Source: Ahaetulla prasina
Taxonomy: Eukaryota; Chordata; Lepidosauria; Squamata; Colubridae
Direction: 5' to 3'
Assembly: GCF_028640845.1 (NCBI RefSeq)
Contig: NC_080539.1
Span: 107,410,554 to 107,474,553, forward strand
Length of the DNA: 64,000 nt
Below the pieces are notes generated by a model that worked only from the letters and a program-made list of their open reading frames with translations, searched no databases and was not told the origin of the DNA. The position numbers were made by a program, and so were the translations under genes. Positions 1 through 11,815 of this stretch are shown here, piece by piece (the first letter of the stretch is position 1; the number at the start of each line of letters is the position of its first letter).

Positions 1-600
1 AACAGAGTTGGAAGGGACCTTGGAGGTCTTCTAGTTCAACCCCCTGCCTAGGCAGGAAACTCTACACCACTTCAGACAAATGGTTATCCAATATCTTCTT
101 TAAAACTTCCAGTGTTGGAGCAGTCACATCTTCTGGGGGTAAGTTGTTTCACTGATCAATTGTTCTAACTGTCAGGAAATTTCTCCTTAGTTCTAAGTTG
201 CTTCTCTCCTTGATTAGTTTCCACCCATTGCTTCTTGTCCTACCCTCAGGTGCTTTGGAGAATAGCTTGACTCCCTCTTCTTTGTCGCAACCCCTGAGAT
301 ATTGGAACACTGCTATCATGTCTCCCCTAGTCCTTCTTTTCATTAAATTAGACATACCCAGTTCCTGCAACTGTTCTTCATAGGTTTTAGCCTCTAGTCC
401 CCTAGTCATCTTTGTTGCTCTTCTCTGCACTCTTTCTAGAGTCTCCACATCTTTTTTACATCGTGGTGACCAAAACTGAATGCAGTATTCCAAGTGTGGC
501 CTTATCAAGGCATTATAAAGTGGTATTAACACTTCATGTGATCTTGATTCTATCCCTCTGTTTATGCAGCCTAGAAGTATCTATCTGACTGTCTTTATAG
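1..600 (-). mobile_element. CR1 LINE 3' portion with RT C-terminal frame
   Basis: Minus-strand copy of an amniote CR1 LINE. The open frame 149-532 encodes the typical C-terminal end of CR1 ORF2: LIRPHLEYCIQFWSP, LERVQRRATKM, then AVFQYLRG, EGVKLFSK, RTRSNGWKL and RRNFLTVRTI. The 3' UTR (1-148) includes the familiar GTTGGAAGGGACCTTGGAGG-type sequence. Truncated at the 5' side near 600 and cut by the window edge. A dead retroelement fragment about 300 bases from the last LAMA2 exon. Confidence 0.85.
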
Positions 601-654
601 ACCTCTCAAAAACTCTCACCCTCCCTATTGAAAATCCTGATCCTTTATAAATAA

Positions 655-795
655 AAGGAGCCTATGATTCACTAATTAAAAGTGTGCAGAAGGCAATAGC
701 AAATCACTCCCATATTGACCTGAAAACTGTACAGATGGATCCATGTAGTTGCCAGGAATCGAACCTAGTGCTAGGGAGACCATATCTTATCGTTT
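655..795. mobile_element. Possible tRNA-derived SINE fragment
   Basis: The phrases aaggcaatagcaaatcactc and ccaggaatcgaacc resemble the body of reptile tRNA-derived SINEs. Strongly diverged, and no clear A/B boxes or tail are visible. Confidence 0.35.
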
Positions 796-898
796 TGTAG
801 ATTTCTCTTAATGTACTGGGAAATAAAGTCTTGTCCAGTGAATGAGGCAGATTTTGCTATTGAATCTTTATAATCATCTGCATTTTAAATCACAGTAC

Positions 899-1040
899 CT
901 TAGGTTTCTTCTCAGCGATGGCAATCCACCAAAATAAATAGGCTCATCAGCTTTCAAATTGAGACCAAAATGCTTTCCTGGAGAAACTGCCGGTATGATT
1001 TCTTCATTGTTAGAATCTATGTCTACAATTGATATATTCG
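899..1040 (-). CDS. LAMA2: LAMA2 exon, laminin G domain 2 (last in window)
   Basis: 142 bases: CG completes Ala, then 46 codons (residues 620-665) and trailing AG. Encodes NISIVDIDSNNEEIIPAVSP, then GKHFGLNLKADEPIYFGGLP and SLRRNL. This is the C-terminal part of LG2; the remaining LG2 residues and LG3-LG5 lie beyond the window edge. Acceptor tttccccag, donor gtactg. The donor is weaker than its neighbours but the exon end agrees with the LRNLS...ARPE continuation known for alpha-2. Confidence 0.92.
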
Positions 1041-1157
1041 CTGGGGAAACACAAAGAAAAATGTTAATGTGTGAGTATATAGCTGGAAATATTTCAAATA
1101 TTTCTCCTATCTTTGTCGAAATGGTACTTGTGATTTGTACCATTTAACTGTATTTTC

Positions 1158-1385
1158 AATATATAGATAATCCCTGACCTATGACTAGGATTGAGATCAC
1201 AATTTCTGCTGCTAAGTAAGGTGGTTGTTAAATGAGTTGGGCCTGTGATTTTATGACTTTTTTTTGCCACAGTTAAGCAAATCATTGCAGTTGTTAAGTG
1301 AATCACATAGTCATTAAGTGAATCCAGCCTCCCCCACTGATTGTATTTTTTGGAAGCCAGCTGGAAATGGAAGCACATCCTTACA
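1158..1385. mobile_element. Diverged copy of the GTAGTCC-type DNA MITE
   Basis: Shares order and wording with the better copies at 20071-20467 and 40995-41378: ccctgacctatgac start, gttgttaaatgag, tgattttatgac, and gcagttgttaagtgaatcac. The right half is lost. Confidence 0.6.
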
Positions 1386-2016
1386 AATTCATACCGAGAT
1401 AGTCTAATCCCCAAAAGGCAAGCATATTAAAGTAGAACACTTTGCAAAGATAAAAGCAAACAAGCAGAGAAATAAAAGTATATGAGAAAAGAAGGCAGTG
1501 CCTGAAGGTTTTTTAATAATTAAATATACAATTTATGGCAATTTTATTTCATCCTTAGAATTCCATTGTGTTTAATGATATGTTAACTTCAGTGACAAAT
1601 AAAACATGCAAAAATCCCCCTCCAAATTGATCCAGATTATGATGAGCTTGTACATATGGCATTTCTAATGCACACCACCCACTGCTGTTTTAGAAATAAG
1701 TGCTCGCTCTCTGCAGACCATCCAACTCCATTTAATAGCAGGGGATTTGCAATTAAATGCTCCATACCTTCCTACTCCTGATCTTGTATCCTTTTAAATA
1801 TTATTTTAATACATTTTTAATGTCACATGATTTGCCATTTCTAGGTAGAACAGGGTGGGTGATAAATCTATTTAGATTTAGATAATGGCAATGATCTGCC
1901 ATTTGAACTGATGGATGGAATTTTCTTTCTCTCTCCTTCTGTCCCTTGAAAACTGCTCTAGCAATTTGAGGATTTGGTTGCAAAAGATTGGGGGGGGGGC
2001 TATAAGAAATGCAAAG
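1386..2016. other. Intron, nothing recognised
   Basis: AT-rich LAMA2 intron sequence. I see no gene, exon-like splice pair or clear repeat except a G-run at 1990-1999. Confidence 0.5.
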
Positions 2017-2230
2017 ATCATAGAATTATACAGTTGGAAGGGAACTCGGAGGTCCCCTAGATCAGGGGTTTCCAACCTTGGCAACTTTAAGACTTGTGGA
2101 CTTCAACTCCCAGAGCAAAGCTGGCTGAGGAACTCTGGGAGTTGACGTCCACAAGTCTTAAAGTTGCCAAGGTTGGAAACCCCTGCCCTTGATGAAGAGC
2201 ACAGGGGAAACTCCTGCATCACTTTACGTG
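2017..2230 (-). mobile_element. CR1 3' end interrupted by palindromic MITE
   Basis: 2017-2062 (atagaattatacagttggaa...) is a CR1 3' terminus in minus orientation. It is split by the MITE at 2063-2185, after which a weak CR1-like continuation (caggggaaactcctgc) resumes to about 2230. Confidence 0.6.
2063..2185. mobile_element. Palindromic hAT-type MITE, 123 bp
   Basis: Almost the whole element is an inverted repeat: caggggtttccaaccttggc...gacttgtggacttcaactcc and its complement, with a short AAAGCTGGCTGAGG-type centre. Flanks ccctagat and cccttgat are 7/8 identical, an 8-bp target duplication typical of hAT elements. Same family as 20754-20859. Confidence 0.85.
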
Positions 2231-3225
2231 TAGCCCAATATCATGAAAAAAATGTATTGAAACATTTATCTGAAGAAACATGATACATATAAAGTTAGCG
2301 CAGAATAGTGAAGACATATGAACATAAAGAGATGCTTCAGAAAACAATTAACTTGGCTTTATTTCTCAGAATAAATGTGATTAATTGGAGTTGTTGTTCT
2401 ATGGTTTTATAAAATTCAGTCTTAATTTAGAGATAAAACTAGGAAAGATTTAATTTGTTAAAAAACATTCTCCCGTATCCCAGGTCTTGGCAAACAATAT
2501 TATTAATAGATGGAAAAGAATCACATTTTTCTTCTGTTTCTCAGCAGTATGTGAAAGTCTTTTGAAAATGTTCATTCATCATATGGATCTGTTCAGTTTG
2601 TTTGAATTCCTACATTTTCTCTGCAATATTAGGTGGAATTCAATGGCAAGTATAGTTACAATATATATTTAAGATATACTTTCTATCTAAAGGAAGCCTT
2701 TTCTTCCAGCAATATAAGAGTTGGTGGCACTTAGCAAAATGAAACTAGTTTGCATTATGAGCAAAGAGATAACACCAACAGCATTTAACTCTGTGCTTTT
2801 TAAAGTCATTTTAAGAAATGCAAAATATGAAAGACACTATAAAATGTAAAACTGACTTCCACTCCAAAGAAATAGTGTAGATTTGTTTTATGAACTTAAA
2901 AAAAAAAATCGGGGCACTGCATGAAAAATACATTTTTCACTTGGAATACATTTCTGAGTGTAATTTAGGTAGCTGTGAGGTAGAATTATGCCTAGAAAAT
3001 TAAGCTGCCTCATTCAAAACAAAATCATAAGGGACCCATTTGACACTGCAATCAGTCACAACTAACCTGAGCCATCTATAATTGAAAGCAAAAGAAGTTG
3101 CCAAATAATTTTCTTCTGCAACTTTCTAAACCTACAATTTTATACATCATCTTCTCTGTGATTAGGTGGTTAGCCGTGTTGGATAAGATAATTAGGATGT
3201 TTCTGTTATCCCTGCAAGAACTCAC
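2231..3225. other. Intron, nothing recognised
   Basis: AT-rich intron downstream of exon 3226-3370. Only short ORFs without splice context or family resemblance. Confidence 0.5.
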
Positions 3226-3370
3226 CTTGTTTGAGAATTCTTGACAAGGTGAATGATTTCCATTTCCCATCATTGTGGCTCTGGTTGCCGACAACTGAGG
3301 CTGTTCCTGAGCCTAGATCATAGCTGACTTTAATATGCCCATCACTGAGTTCTATGCTCATGAAATCCTT
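3226..3370 (-). CDS. LAMA2: LAMA2 exon, laminin G domain 2
   Basis: 145 bases: 48 codons (residues 571-618) and a trailing G. Encodes KDFMSIELSDGHIKVSYDLG, then SGTASVVGNQSHNDGKWKSF and TLSRILKQ. ELTDGHIKVSYDLGSG and HNDGKWKSFTLSRI are hallmark alpha-2 LG2 phrases. Acceptor ccctaacag, donor gtgagt. A 72-residue open frame here on the same strand is in the wrong frame and is not real. Confidence 0.95.
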
Positions 3371-3889
3371 CTGTTAGGGAGAAGCATAAATTACAAATGT
3401 TGATTTAGCAATTGCATGATACTGTAATCCCATTTTTTATTTTTACCTATCCGTCTTAGATCGAAGTGACTGTTCCTTCCATTATCTTCAGTCCCCAACC
3501 ATTTATGCAAGATTTGCTTGCACCCAATCTCCCCTTTTCAAAAAGTTTATATGGTTCAAAAAAGAAATTCTCATTTAGATTCATTTAAGGAACCCATTGT
3601 GCAAACAGTAGGAACAATTTCTTCCAATCTGAAAGATAAATACCTCTCTGTACAAGACTTCAAATTACTGTTTTTATTGGAAAAAGATAATCTGTGTGCG
3701 TGTGCACTACACAGACAAAGAAAGAGACAGTTTATAGTTCCAGGTAAGGAAATGCAGTAATGTAAAAATGAATTATTGTATTTCAATCACATATTTACAT
3801 CCCAATATCACTGTATATGAAGGTATGATGTTCATTTCAAGAAAATATAATAATGAATGATGACGAATAAAATCTGATTGCATTGTTCA

Positions 3890-4085
3890 GTGCCCTGTTA
3901 GGTGGGAGCATGCAGATGACCTTGGTTATTTTAGATGTTAAGCAGGGTCAACTCTGGAATCCCTCAGCTTTAGAGATTCCGGAAAAGGTCAGAGGTCAGT
4001 GGCAAGCCACTCTATGACCCTGCAGAGACAACGGTACGGTCCATTAACTTAATGGAGGCAGTTAGAGACTAGGTCTTATTCCTAG
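3890..4085 (+). mobile_element. Possible 5S-rRNA-derived SINE remnant
   Basis: The wording gatgttaagcagggtcaactctgg followed by gcaagccactctatgaccct resembles squamate SINEs with a 5S-like head and a ggcaatggcaaacca body. Diverged; no tail duplication was recognised. Confidence 0.4.
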
Positions 4086-4324
4086 AAGAAACAAACTTTT
4101 AGAGATAATAAACTGATGATGAATTTTCATCCAGATATATTTCATTAAGGAATTATGGGATAACTTCAGCAGTAATGTCCCACACAGCAAAAAACCCCAG
4201 CATCTTCCCCCAAAAAATGAGGGAAAAAAGAAGAGAATTCATGTCTAGTCTCTCTAGCTCAAAGTGATTCTTTGGGACATATCTATAGTCTTATATGGAC
4301 TGCTTGCCACCTTTTATATATGTA

Positions 4325-4784
4325 CTAGCTGATAACCCAGCATTGTCCGGGTATTTGTTTATCCCAATCCTGTATTAGACAGGAAAAGCCATCGCTCACT
4401 CTGGTGAGAATTTGAGACCTAATTGCCCTGGCCAACAGCCTGGGAAAAATTCTAGAGGGAGCAGCCTTGTTTGAGGTGATTAGCAGGCACCACCCCTGAC
4501 AACTTCTCCTCTTTACTTGAAGCTGAGGGCTTAGGGGGTTTATTGTTTGTTTGTTTAAGAACCAATCCCCCTTATCAGAAGAAGCCCCCTTGTGGAGTAT
4601 TGTGAACCATGACAACTCCATTGTGATGTACATTAGAAGCCATTTTAAGGCACAACAGGCTGTATCTTAACAGAACTTGAATACAAATACAAATATCACT
4701 GTTGAAAGTACTGTGGTTTGACACTATAGACATAATTCATTCTTTTTCATTTCAGCAGCCAAGGCATTCCAGAGTTTTGCTGGA

Positions 4785-4816
<32 letters not shown>

Positions 4817-5054
4817 ACACACCCACCCACCTAGGGATGTTAGAGGTGTCTTACCCCCACAGTATTTTTTTCCAGAGAGTAAGTGTGTCTGTGTACCAAG
4901 TTTGATTAAAATTGCTTGAGGTGTTCCAGAATTATGCTGGAACACACAGACACACACATCCCGAGGGATGTTACAGAGGTGTTACCCCACAGTAATTTTT
5001 TTCCAGAGAGTAAGCCATCTGTGTACCAAGTCATCTGGCTGAAATTGCTTGAGG
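4325..5054. repeat. Unclassified reptile repeat with internal tandem duplication
   Basis: Starts ctagctgataacccagcattg, a motif I associate with an abundant reptile repeat of unclear class. From 4762 to 5054 a unit is present twice (4762-4917 and 4918-5054), each with tccagagttttgctggaaca-like, ccacagtatttttttccaga-like and gtgtaccaag phrases. A CA tract at 4789-4812 sits in the first unit. The open frames here are repeat shadows. Confidence 0.55.
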
Positions 5055-5150
5055 CATTTTCACGGGTATGGGTATGTAGGTCTTGGCATATTCGGTTCTT
5101 TTCCTGTGTAAGGTTGAGAGTATCTTGGCGACGTTTCGACGTTTCGTTAA
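5055..5150 (-). mobile_element. Penelope-like element terminal fragment
   Basis: gtaggtcttggcatattcgg...gtaaggttgagagtatcttggcgacgtttcgac matches the outer end of the Penelope-like arms at 54885 and 56560-56665. It is fused directly to the preceding tandem repeat. Confidence 0.75.
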
Positions 5151-5328
5151 TTTTGAAAAATTTAGCTGTATGGATAAATACTGCAAATTTAGTATTTGTC
5201 CATGAAGCTAAAAAAATAATTACAAGTGTAGAATGCACCAATTCTTACTTTAAAAAAGCTTGATTTTAGTCATCTATCAAATTAAATATTTTTACATTTC
5301 ATAGCCTGGACTTTTGCAGGAATATATA

Positions 5329-5441
5329 CACTGCTCAAAAAAATAAAGGGAACACCTACACAACACAATGTACTGTATTTAATAAGAATATTTCATTCCT
5401 TCAGATCTAGGATGTCTTACAGTATTTTTGTGTTCCCTTTA
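5329..5441. mobile_element. Mariner-like MITE remnant
   Basis: Left end cactgctcaaaaaaataaag, right end gtgttccctttac: a partial inverted repeat preceded by TA. The right terminus is eroded. Confidence 0.6.
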
Positions 5442-6337
5442 CATAAGATTTCATACATAAGATACATAAGATTTCAAGTAGCTTTTGTAGCAAAGAGAAA
5501 ATAGATTGGTTGGAGGGATCAATATTTACAAGAACATCTTATTCTATGCAAGGTTCATATACACTAAACATTTTTACAAATTGAAAACCAGCATAGTAAA
5601 TGTCACATGCAACTCACAATTTAATCTAATCTTCAAGCTACAAATTTAAATCTTGCTAAAATCTACTACAGTCAGTCTGCTACTTGGGGAAGAGGGTATC
5701 ACAAAATCAAAGAAGGGGTATCAGAGAAAAATAAAAACATGAGCAACCACACCCAGTTTTCACTTTGGTTCACCAACCCCTAACATATCTCCACCTAAAT
5801 GCATCGCTTCTGAGAAAGACAGCCCTCATTGAGAAAAGAAGAAAAAGTGCCAATCATTCCATTGATAGATATGTGTGTCACATTTTGAATATTAAGAGTG
5901 CAGGGATATATCTATGGTTTTGAATCCATCCTGAAATAGGGTTTCTCTTGTAGTATTTGCTGTTAAAAGAAAATAACCCCCCCTATGTTTCCTAACACCA
6001 CCAAAGTCATTGTTAAAATAAGTAGATAAATTCCAGTGAATGTTTACATTACATAATGCCCATCTGTAACTGATAAGGAAATGCTGACATCTACTGTATA
6101 TATGACAAGTGATTCTTTGGCAATGCAACTTAAAAGTTACATTAGGAATAATAAGAACTGTCACATTAATGATCTGTATTATACTGTCAGCATTATACAA
6201 GCTGTTGTATAAACAGTCATAAAACTCACAGTGTTCATTGTAAAATTCATCTACAGGGGAACTGACATATATTTAAGTTCTCTTTATAGGAACTTGCAAA
6301 TGCCATAACGTTAACAGTCTAAGAAGCATAGTTTTAC
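5442..6337. other. Intron, nothing recognised
   Basis: AT-rich intron between LG2 exons. No exon, RNA gene or repeat recognised. Confidence 0.5.
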
Positions 6338-6500
6338 CAAGTCTAGAGTAGCAAGATACATCAGCAGAGCAGTAGAAGAAAACGTCTTGAATTTGAACAT
6401 GACCATGGAGATATTGGGATTCCATCTTATGGGACGGCTCACGGTAGCATAACCTTCTCCATCAAACTGAACAGTTCCCTCACCATCTGCCACCTGGGGG
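6338..6500 (-). CDS. LAMA2: LAMA2 exon, start of laminin G domain 2
   Basis: 163 bases: C completes Ser (AG|C), then 54 codons (residues 517-570), exit phase 0. Encodes PQVADGEGTVQFDGEGYATV, then SRPIRWNPNISMVMFKFKTF and SSTALLMYLATLDL. The match to alpha-2 LG2 is clear. The acceptor is ccacag at 6501-6502, not the later cccccag seven bases on: only the earlier site keeps the reading frame and restores SPQV. Donor gtaaaa. NIS is a sequon. Confidence 0.95.
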
Positions 6501-7453
6501 CTGTGGTGTGAAGAAACACAAAATAATCAATTTGAAAATTGTTAGATATCAGAAGTTTGTAAATCATCTAACAGCTGATTAAAATCATCATTTCAGTTAG
6601 AATCATTGAGACAAAGATGAGTCCATCTGAATCATTCAAATTGATTGGTATAGCATAGGTGATTTGAATCAAATTTTATGTAATATAACAATCTCATAAC
6701 ATGCAAAACTCCACTGAATCATTTTAGCAAGTAGGATTTTATTCAATCATCAATTTAATTTGATGCAGTATATGAAGTGCATGAACCAAAAACCTATCAA
6801 TTTATTGATTTGAAGAAATACAATTTAATTTCCTGCATTCAGGGAATCAGATAGCTAAATAAAATAGAAATGCAAAGCTCTGAATTAAAATTTCACACAG
6901 CTCATATATGGTATGAGTCCTTGCTGATATACATATTATATATGTTATATTTGCACCCATATACTGACATCCACAAGATGATAAATGTGGACATATATGT
7001 TATAATGTCATCACACAAATACATATATGTGCAAGATCTGTCATGCTGTCATTGGCTACCTGCATAATTTGCATGATGTCATGATGCAAATACTATTCTA
7101 ATATCATCACGTATTGATATTGTTTCCAATATCATTGATATTGTATATTATGCATATAACTGAAGAAATGCCCTTAGACATGTAAAGATTAACTTTGTAT
7201 GCATGTACATATTTAGTTCCTATATGTTTTCAGTCATTCATTTACCATGTATATGTATTGGGGAGGGGATGGTGAATATTGTGAACTATGCCATACAATT
7301 TTCATTTTTCAGAGTGGTTTTAATAATGATTGGGGTTTCAAAAGGCTGATCCTTATGCTAAACAAATCAAATTATGGCCTTTCAAAGTGTCATTTCTATA
7401 TAAAAAGAAGTACCAATAGATTTAGAAAAAAAGATTGCGAGATCCCTAGCTAC

Positions 7454-7455
<2 letters not shown>
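6501..7455. other. Intron, nothing recognised
   Basis: AT-rich intron; clusters of ATAT/CATATATG-like words at 6930-7040 and 7090-7160 but no defined repeat unit. Confidence 0.5.

Positions 7456-7509
<54 letters not shown>
7456..7509. repeat. (GAAA)n microsatellite
   Basis: About thirteen consecutive GAAA units; the lysine/glutamate ORF across it is an artefact. Confidence 0.97.
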
Positions 7510-7755
7510 GACTTTAAATTCTTGCAATCACATTGCCTTCTTATATTTGATATATTCAGAGAAGTGATTAATGAACTAATTATTCATTTTCATGATGATA
7601 ATGGTCAAAATTATACTATAACTTTTGACAAATATTAGAATGTAATCAATAATTTAAGTGGATCATTTAGGCTTTAAAAACACGAATATATTTTTTTAAA
7701 TAATTACAAAAATTATTTTTTTTATTATTTTTTATTTTATGGGGAAAAAACTTAC

Positions 7756-7880
7756 CTGACAGCACAGCCTTTACACTCTCCTTCAATGTCTCTGAAATTC
7801 CATAGTCCTATTGGTTTGCTGTCTAAATAGGTTTCTCCCATGCATCCTGTGAATGTAGTAACTCTCACAGCATCAGATTT
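7756..7880 (-). CDS. LAMA2: LAMA2 exon, end of laminin G domain 1
   Basis: 125 bases: 41 codons (residues 475-515) and a trailing AG. Encodes KSDAVRVTTFTGCMGETYLD, then SKPIGLWNFRDIEGECKGCAV. It carries three LG1 C-terminal cysteines (TGCMGE, GECKGC). GLWNFR.KEG.CKGC is nearly invariant in alpha-2. Acceptor atttccag, donor gtaagt. It closes LG1 and leads into the short linker before LG2. Confidence 0.95.
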
Positions 7881-8049
7881 CTGGAAATAGAAAGTATGCC
7901 GGCTAAGTATTGAATCCTTTATTAATAGACTCTATTACAATTTGTAACAAAAGCTGATATTTGTCCATAGCCTGCCTTTTTAGGTTTGTTCCCACATACT
8001 GCCTAATTTTCAATAGAAGTGGAAGCTATTAAATCAAAAATGATTGACA

Positions 8050-8180
8050 TGGACCGAGAAACACGCCTTCTGTGTCACAGCACCTGCCTTCTGGAATGAG
8101 GTTACCCCTGAGATCCAGATGGTTCCACCCTGCTGGCATTCCTGAGGACCTTAAAAACCTGATTCATCTCTCATGGTGTG
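8050..8180 (+). mobile_element. L2-like LINE RT C-terminal fragment
   Basis: Reads CVTAPAFWNEV then GPLKT-like codons with frame breaks: the degenerate end of an L2/CR1-clade RT ORF (AP.LWN.LP...LKTHLF). Related to 46316-46531 and 63040-63200. Confidence 0.5.
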
Positions 8181-9329
8181 GAATGGAAGAAAACTTACAG
8201 ATACAGAAAGCTTACAGAACTGTTATAACTCGAGGGCTACCTGTATAAATTTCTTGGGCCTTCCATTCAACCACAACCTTTATGAACAAATTGCATACTG
8301 GTACAGATGATTATTGATTTAGATAAATTGTAATTATAAAGAAATATAAGAGCTTCCCTGAAACACTTGGGTAAAAATATATTCATGTACGAAAAGTTCT
8401 AATATAACATTTTTAAAATTTTGCTTCTTCTTTTTTTTTAGTTCATCAAATACCTAAAAGCATTTTTGTTTAAAAAATGAGAACAACTACCTTAAAATCA
8501 GCCAGCAAGAGGGTGATTTAGGCAATATTAGGATGAGTCTTAGTTTTCTTTTTTTAGATAGCCTTTTAATTTTGATTTTGTCAAATCATAATTATCACAA
8601 GTTAGCAGTATAAGCACACAAACACAGCAGTTTGAAGAACACTTTGTTGTAATTGCTGAACTGCTGAAAGAGAATTGTTCACACAGAAAGTTGTCCTTTT
8701 CAAAAGTACCTAATTATTTTTTATGTCTCATTTCATCAATATTATTTTACTTCCAGATATTTAGCAATTTGAGACATATAAGCACCTAGTGCTTTTCATA
8801 AGGAATTATGAATATTAAAAATATTAATGTAAGAACATCTGGAGAACAGAAACTTGCCTTTCAGGCATGGCATGACATCTGAAAATCTTCCAAATTCACT
8901 GTGAATATGGCAAACTTGGCATTGCAATAAAATCAACTCATATTGAAAAGAACTTGTAAAAAGAAAAAATGGATGAGAGAAGCAAGTTCAGAAAAGGAAG
9001 TATTTTTTGAATGTTAAACCAGTCTACTATGTTGGGCTCATAAACAGAAAAGAGTAATTATAGTTGTTACTGTTGGTCACACATTAGACGGATGTTTAGA
9101 CTGAATTTGGCATTTCCATCCACATAGTCCTTCCCAAGCTCTTAAGATAGACAGCTGTTGTTGGTTTTATTATTGCTTTTGTTTGATTTCTTTTGAGTTA
9201 GCATTGACTCCTAGCAACTACCTGGAAAGGCCTCTTATTATGAACTATCATGGCCATAATGGACATTTTTCTTCAAGGCATTATATAAATAAATTAATGG
9301 ACTAGGTTGGTTGGAATTCTTGCTGTGTA
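8181..9329. other. Intron, nothing recognised
   Basis: AT-rich intron upstream of exon 7756-7880, without recognisable genes; possibly ancient LINE sequence. Confidence 0.45.
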
Positions 9330-9490
9330 TATATTTACTAGTTGTTATTGCTAATTAATTCCCCACCTTGTTTACTATTTTATGTTCTACTTTGATTGTA
9401 TATTTGTTATTTTGTTTTTATGGAGGGAACTACCTAGAGTAATTTGGGGTTGAGGGATCTCTAAGTCGAATAATGAATTAAATATGTAAT
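9330..9490 (+). mobile_element. Possible L2-like 3' end
   Basis: Wording such as tacctagagtaatttggggttgag followed by aataatgaattaaa resembles the ccgcctagagtc...tataaattaa 3' ends at 38500 and 39400. Very diverged. Confidence 0.3.
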
Positions 9491-10175
9491 TAAGAATCCC
9501 AAAACCGCAGTATAATTTTTGAATGTATTTTTCCACAAATTTATGCATCATTTTAACTCAAATGATAACACTTATTCAAAGTGTATGCATATATAATATT
9601 GAAATACATGAATGAAATTATCTGTGGATTATGTATCTATTTATAGCATTAAGGTTGGCTAGAAAACACTAGGATTTAAACTATTGGAAAGGTATTAAAT
9701 GAGATGAAAGAGTTAACACAGCATATAGAAAATTACTTGAGATTGAAGCAGATGCCAATAATAATAATAATAAAAATGATTTAAGAGGAGTGAAGCCAAA
9801 GTGGATTTTAAAAAGAGTTTAGGATCCAAGTTGGATCTGTCAATCCATCCATCTACCGATCCCAGTACAAGGTTTATAAAAAAATGTACATGTAATTATA
9901 AATGAACTTAATGAATGTATATATTATGGAAACAGCATTTAAATAGAAGATGGGAAACTGAGGTCTTTGTAAAACTTTATCTTGTTTTAGGGTTAAATAA
10001 AATCTGTAATTCTTTTAATTTATATGCTAAAGAATGTTTCAAGTCCAGAATCGGTCTAGCTGGTTTCAGATTAAATTACAGTTTATTTTAAAAATCTGAT
10101 TGATTAGATGCAGTCAGAGCTGTTTGGAAGATTGGAGCAGGTTTTAAAGGCTCATTTTATCATATGGGTGTCTCT

Positions 10176-10355
10176 CAGGGATGAGTTTCACTTACCTTTG
10201 CTACCGGTTCACTCACGTGCACCACTTCTGCACATGCACAGAAGCTTCTGCGCATGCGCAGACTGTATTTGATGATATCCAGGTGGGTTAGGGACCCTAA
10301 TCCTAATCCTACGGGTTTGCCTGAAACGGGGCGAACCGGTAGCAGCCCACCACTG
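10176..10355. mobile_element. hAT-type MITE with perfect 8-bp TSD
   Basis: Flanked by gtgtctct at 10168-10175 and 10356-10363. Ends cagggatgagtttcact and gcccaccactg; inside are taccggttcactc and gaaccggtagc in inverted orientation. Same family as 57213-57349 (caaccggttctc; cccaccactg). Confidence 0.85.
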
Positions 10356-10363
10356 GTGTCTCT

Positions 10364-11567
10364 GTAGGGCCATGCAAAATGAAGTAATTATCAGGAATTG
10401 CAGATAGGATTCAGCAATCAAATATCTGGTTTTTACCACTTCTCTTTTTTATAGGGAGGAAGAGAGGGAGGGAGGAAGGAAACTTTATGCTGATACCCTT
10501 CAACCAGTGGTCCTTGTTCAGTGAAAACATGACTTGATATGGATTTCATAATGTAGTGGTTAAGGCACTGTAACAATCTGAGAAGATACATATAGTCTGT
10601 AGAGAAAAAGAGAGATGAACTGGACAGAAATATGAAAAATCTGTTGCCTAGGCCGAGGGCTGAAGAATGCTTGGAAAGTCCAAGGGAGGAAAATAACATT
10701 CAGAAGCAATACAGGCAAATGCTTCCCTGATTCACTGGAGTGTAAGGAGGAGGGGGGGGGATGTACAATATACTGAAGACTTGCAAGTCTCTGTTATTAT
10801 AGCCTATCTCAAACAAGTATAGATCTCTTAATGTGGAGTTGATTTTCTGGTCTGGTCTACCTAGCAGGACTGATGTTGCCATCCTGTCATGGAAGCTTAT
10901 GTGATCATTTTTTTCACATGATATAATCAGCAACTTCAAGAGCACCCAAGAGGATACTGGAGGTGAGAGGGCCTTTCTTATTTACAGACATCTCCAGGAG
11001 CTCCTTCCCTCCCCACTCCCTGTCCATTCTTTCTATCTTCATTTGTGCTGTTTCTGTTGCTTGCCTGCTGACCTGATATCATGTCTGAGAAAAATAGCCA
11101 GTGAGTTTCCTAGGAATACACATAGGTACGTATATCTCACTTGAATAAGACACTGGAAGTTGCGGCAATTTCACCCACAATGCCTCTTTGTAAAAGAAGG
11201 TTAAATAATATGATTTCAGACAAATCATCTGAAGGCCCAAAGCCATTTTCCAATGGTCAGGTACAAATAAAACCAGTAGAGAACTCCTGAGTCTTTTATT
11301 TTCTAACTAGCCTAGAAGGAGCTAATGATTAGAGTAAATTAGCCACCAAGTCAAATCTTTCCTAGTGCCTATGTCATATTGCATATGCAAATTTGGTTGT
11401 GAATTCTGACTGATGTCGGATATAAATGACATTAGTGTTAAACACTGATGAATTCCAGTTTCTACCTGTTCTTATATTATGGTTCTGAACAGGGGACTGA
11501 GAGAAAAACCTCATTTAAATTAGTAATATAGCCTCAGTCTGGGATTTGGAAGTAGTTCCTGTTGTGC
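10364..11567. other. Intron, nothing recognised
   Basis: Intron sequence with short G/A-rich patches (10451-10480, 10745-10760). No exon or repeat identified. Confidence 0.5.
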
Positions 11568-11815
11568 TTTAGCAACAGCAATAGCACTTAGACATCTATA
11601 CCGCTCCATAGTGCTTTACAGCACTCTTTGAGAGGTTTAGAGTCAGCATATTGCCCCCTATAATCTGGATCCTCATTTTACTGATCTCGGAAGGATGGAA
11701 GGATGGGTCAGTCTTGAGCTGGTCGGGCAATACTGCATTCTACAGCAGAAGTCAAGAATTTAGAAGAAACCCCAGATTGTGCACAGGGTGTGCTTGTGGC
11801 AGTGCAACCCTTCCA
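11568..11815 (-). mobile_element. Sauria-type SINE, minus strand
   Basis: Reads, on the minus strand, like the element at 24250-24483: tail gcggtatagatgtctaagtg then ctattgctgttgct, preceded by ctgactctaaacc and gatcctcattttactg complements. The tRNA-like head is badly eroded. Confidence 0.75.

Noticed and set aside
6494..6500. LG2 exon starting at 6493 after cccccag
   Set aside because: That acceptor breaks the frame with the preceding exon (GCT GTC AG|), whereas 6500 restores SPQV.
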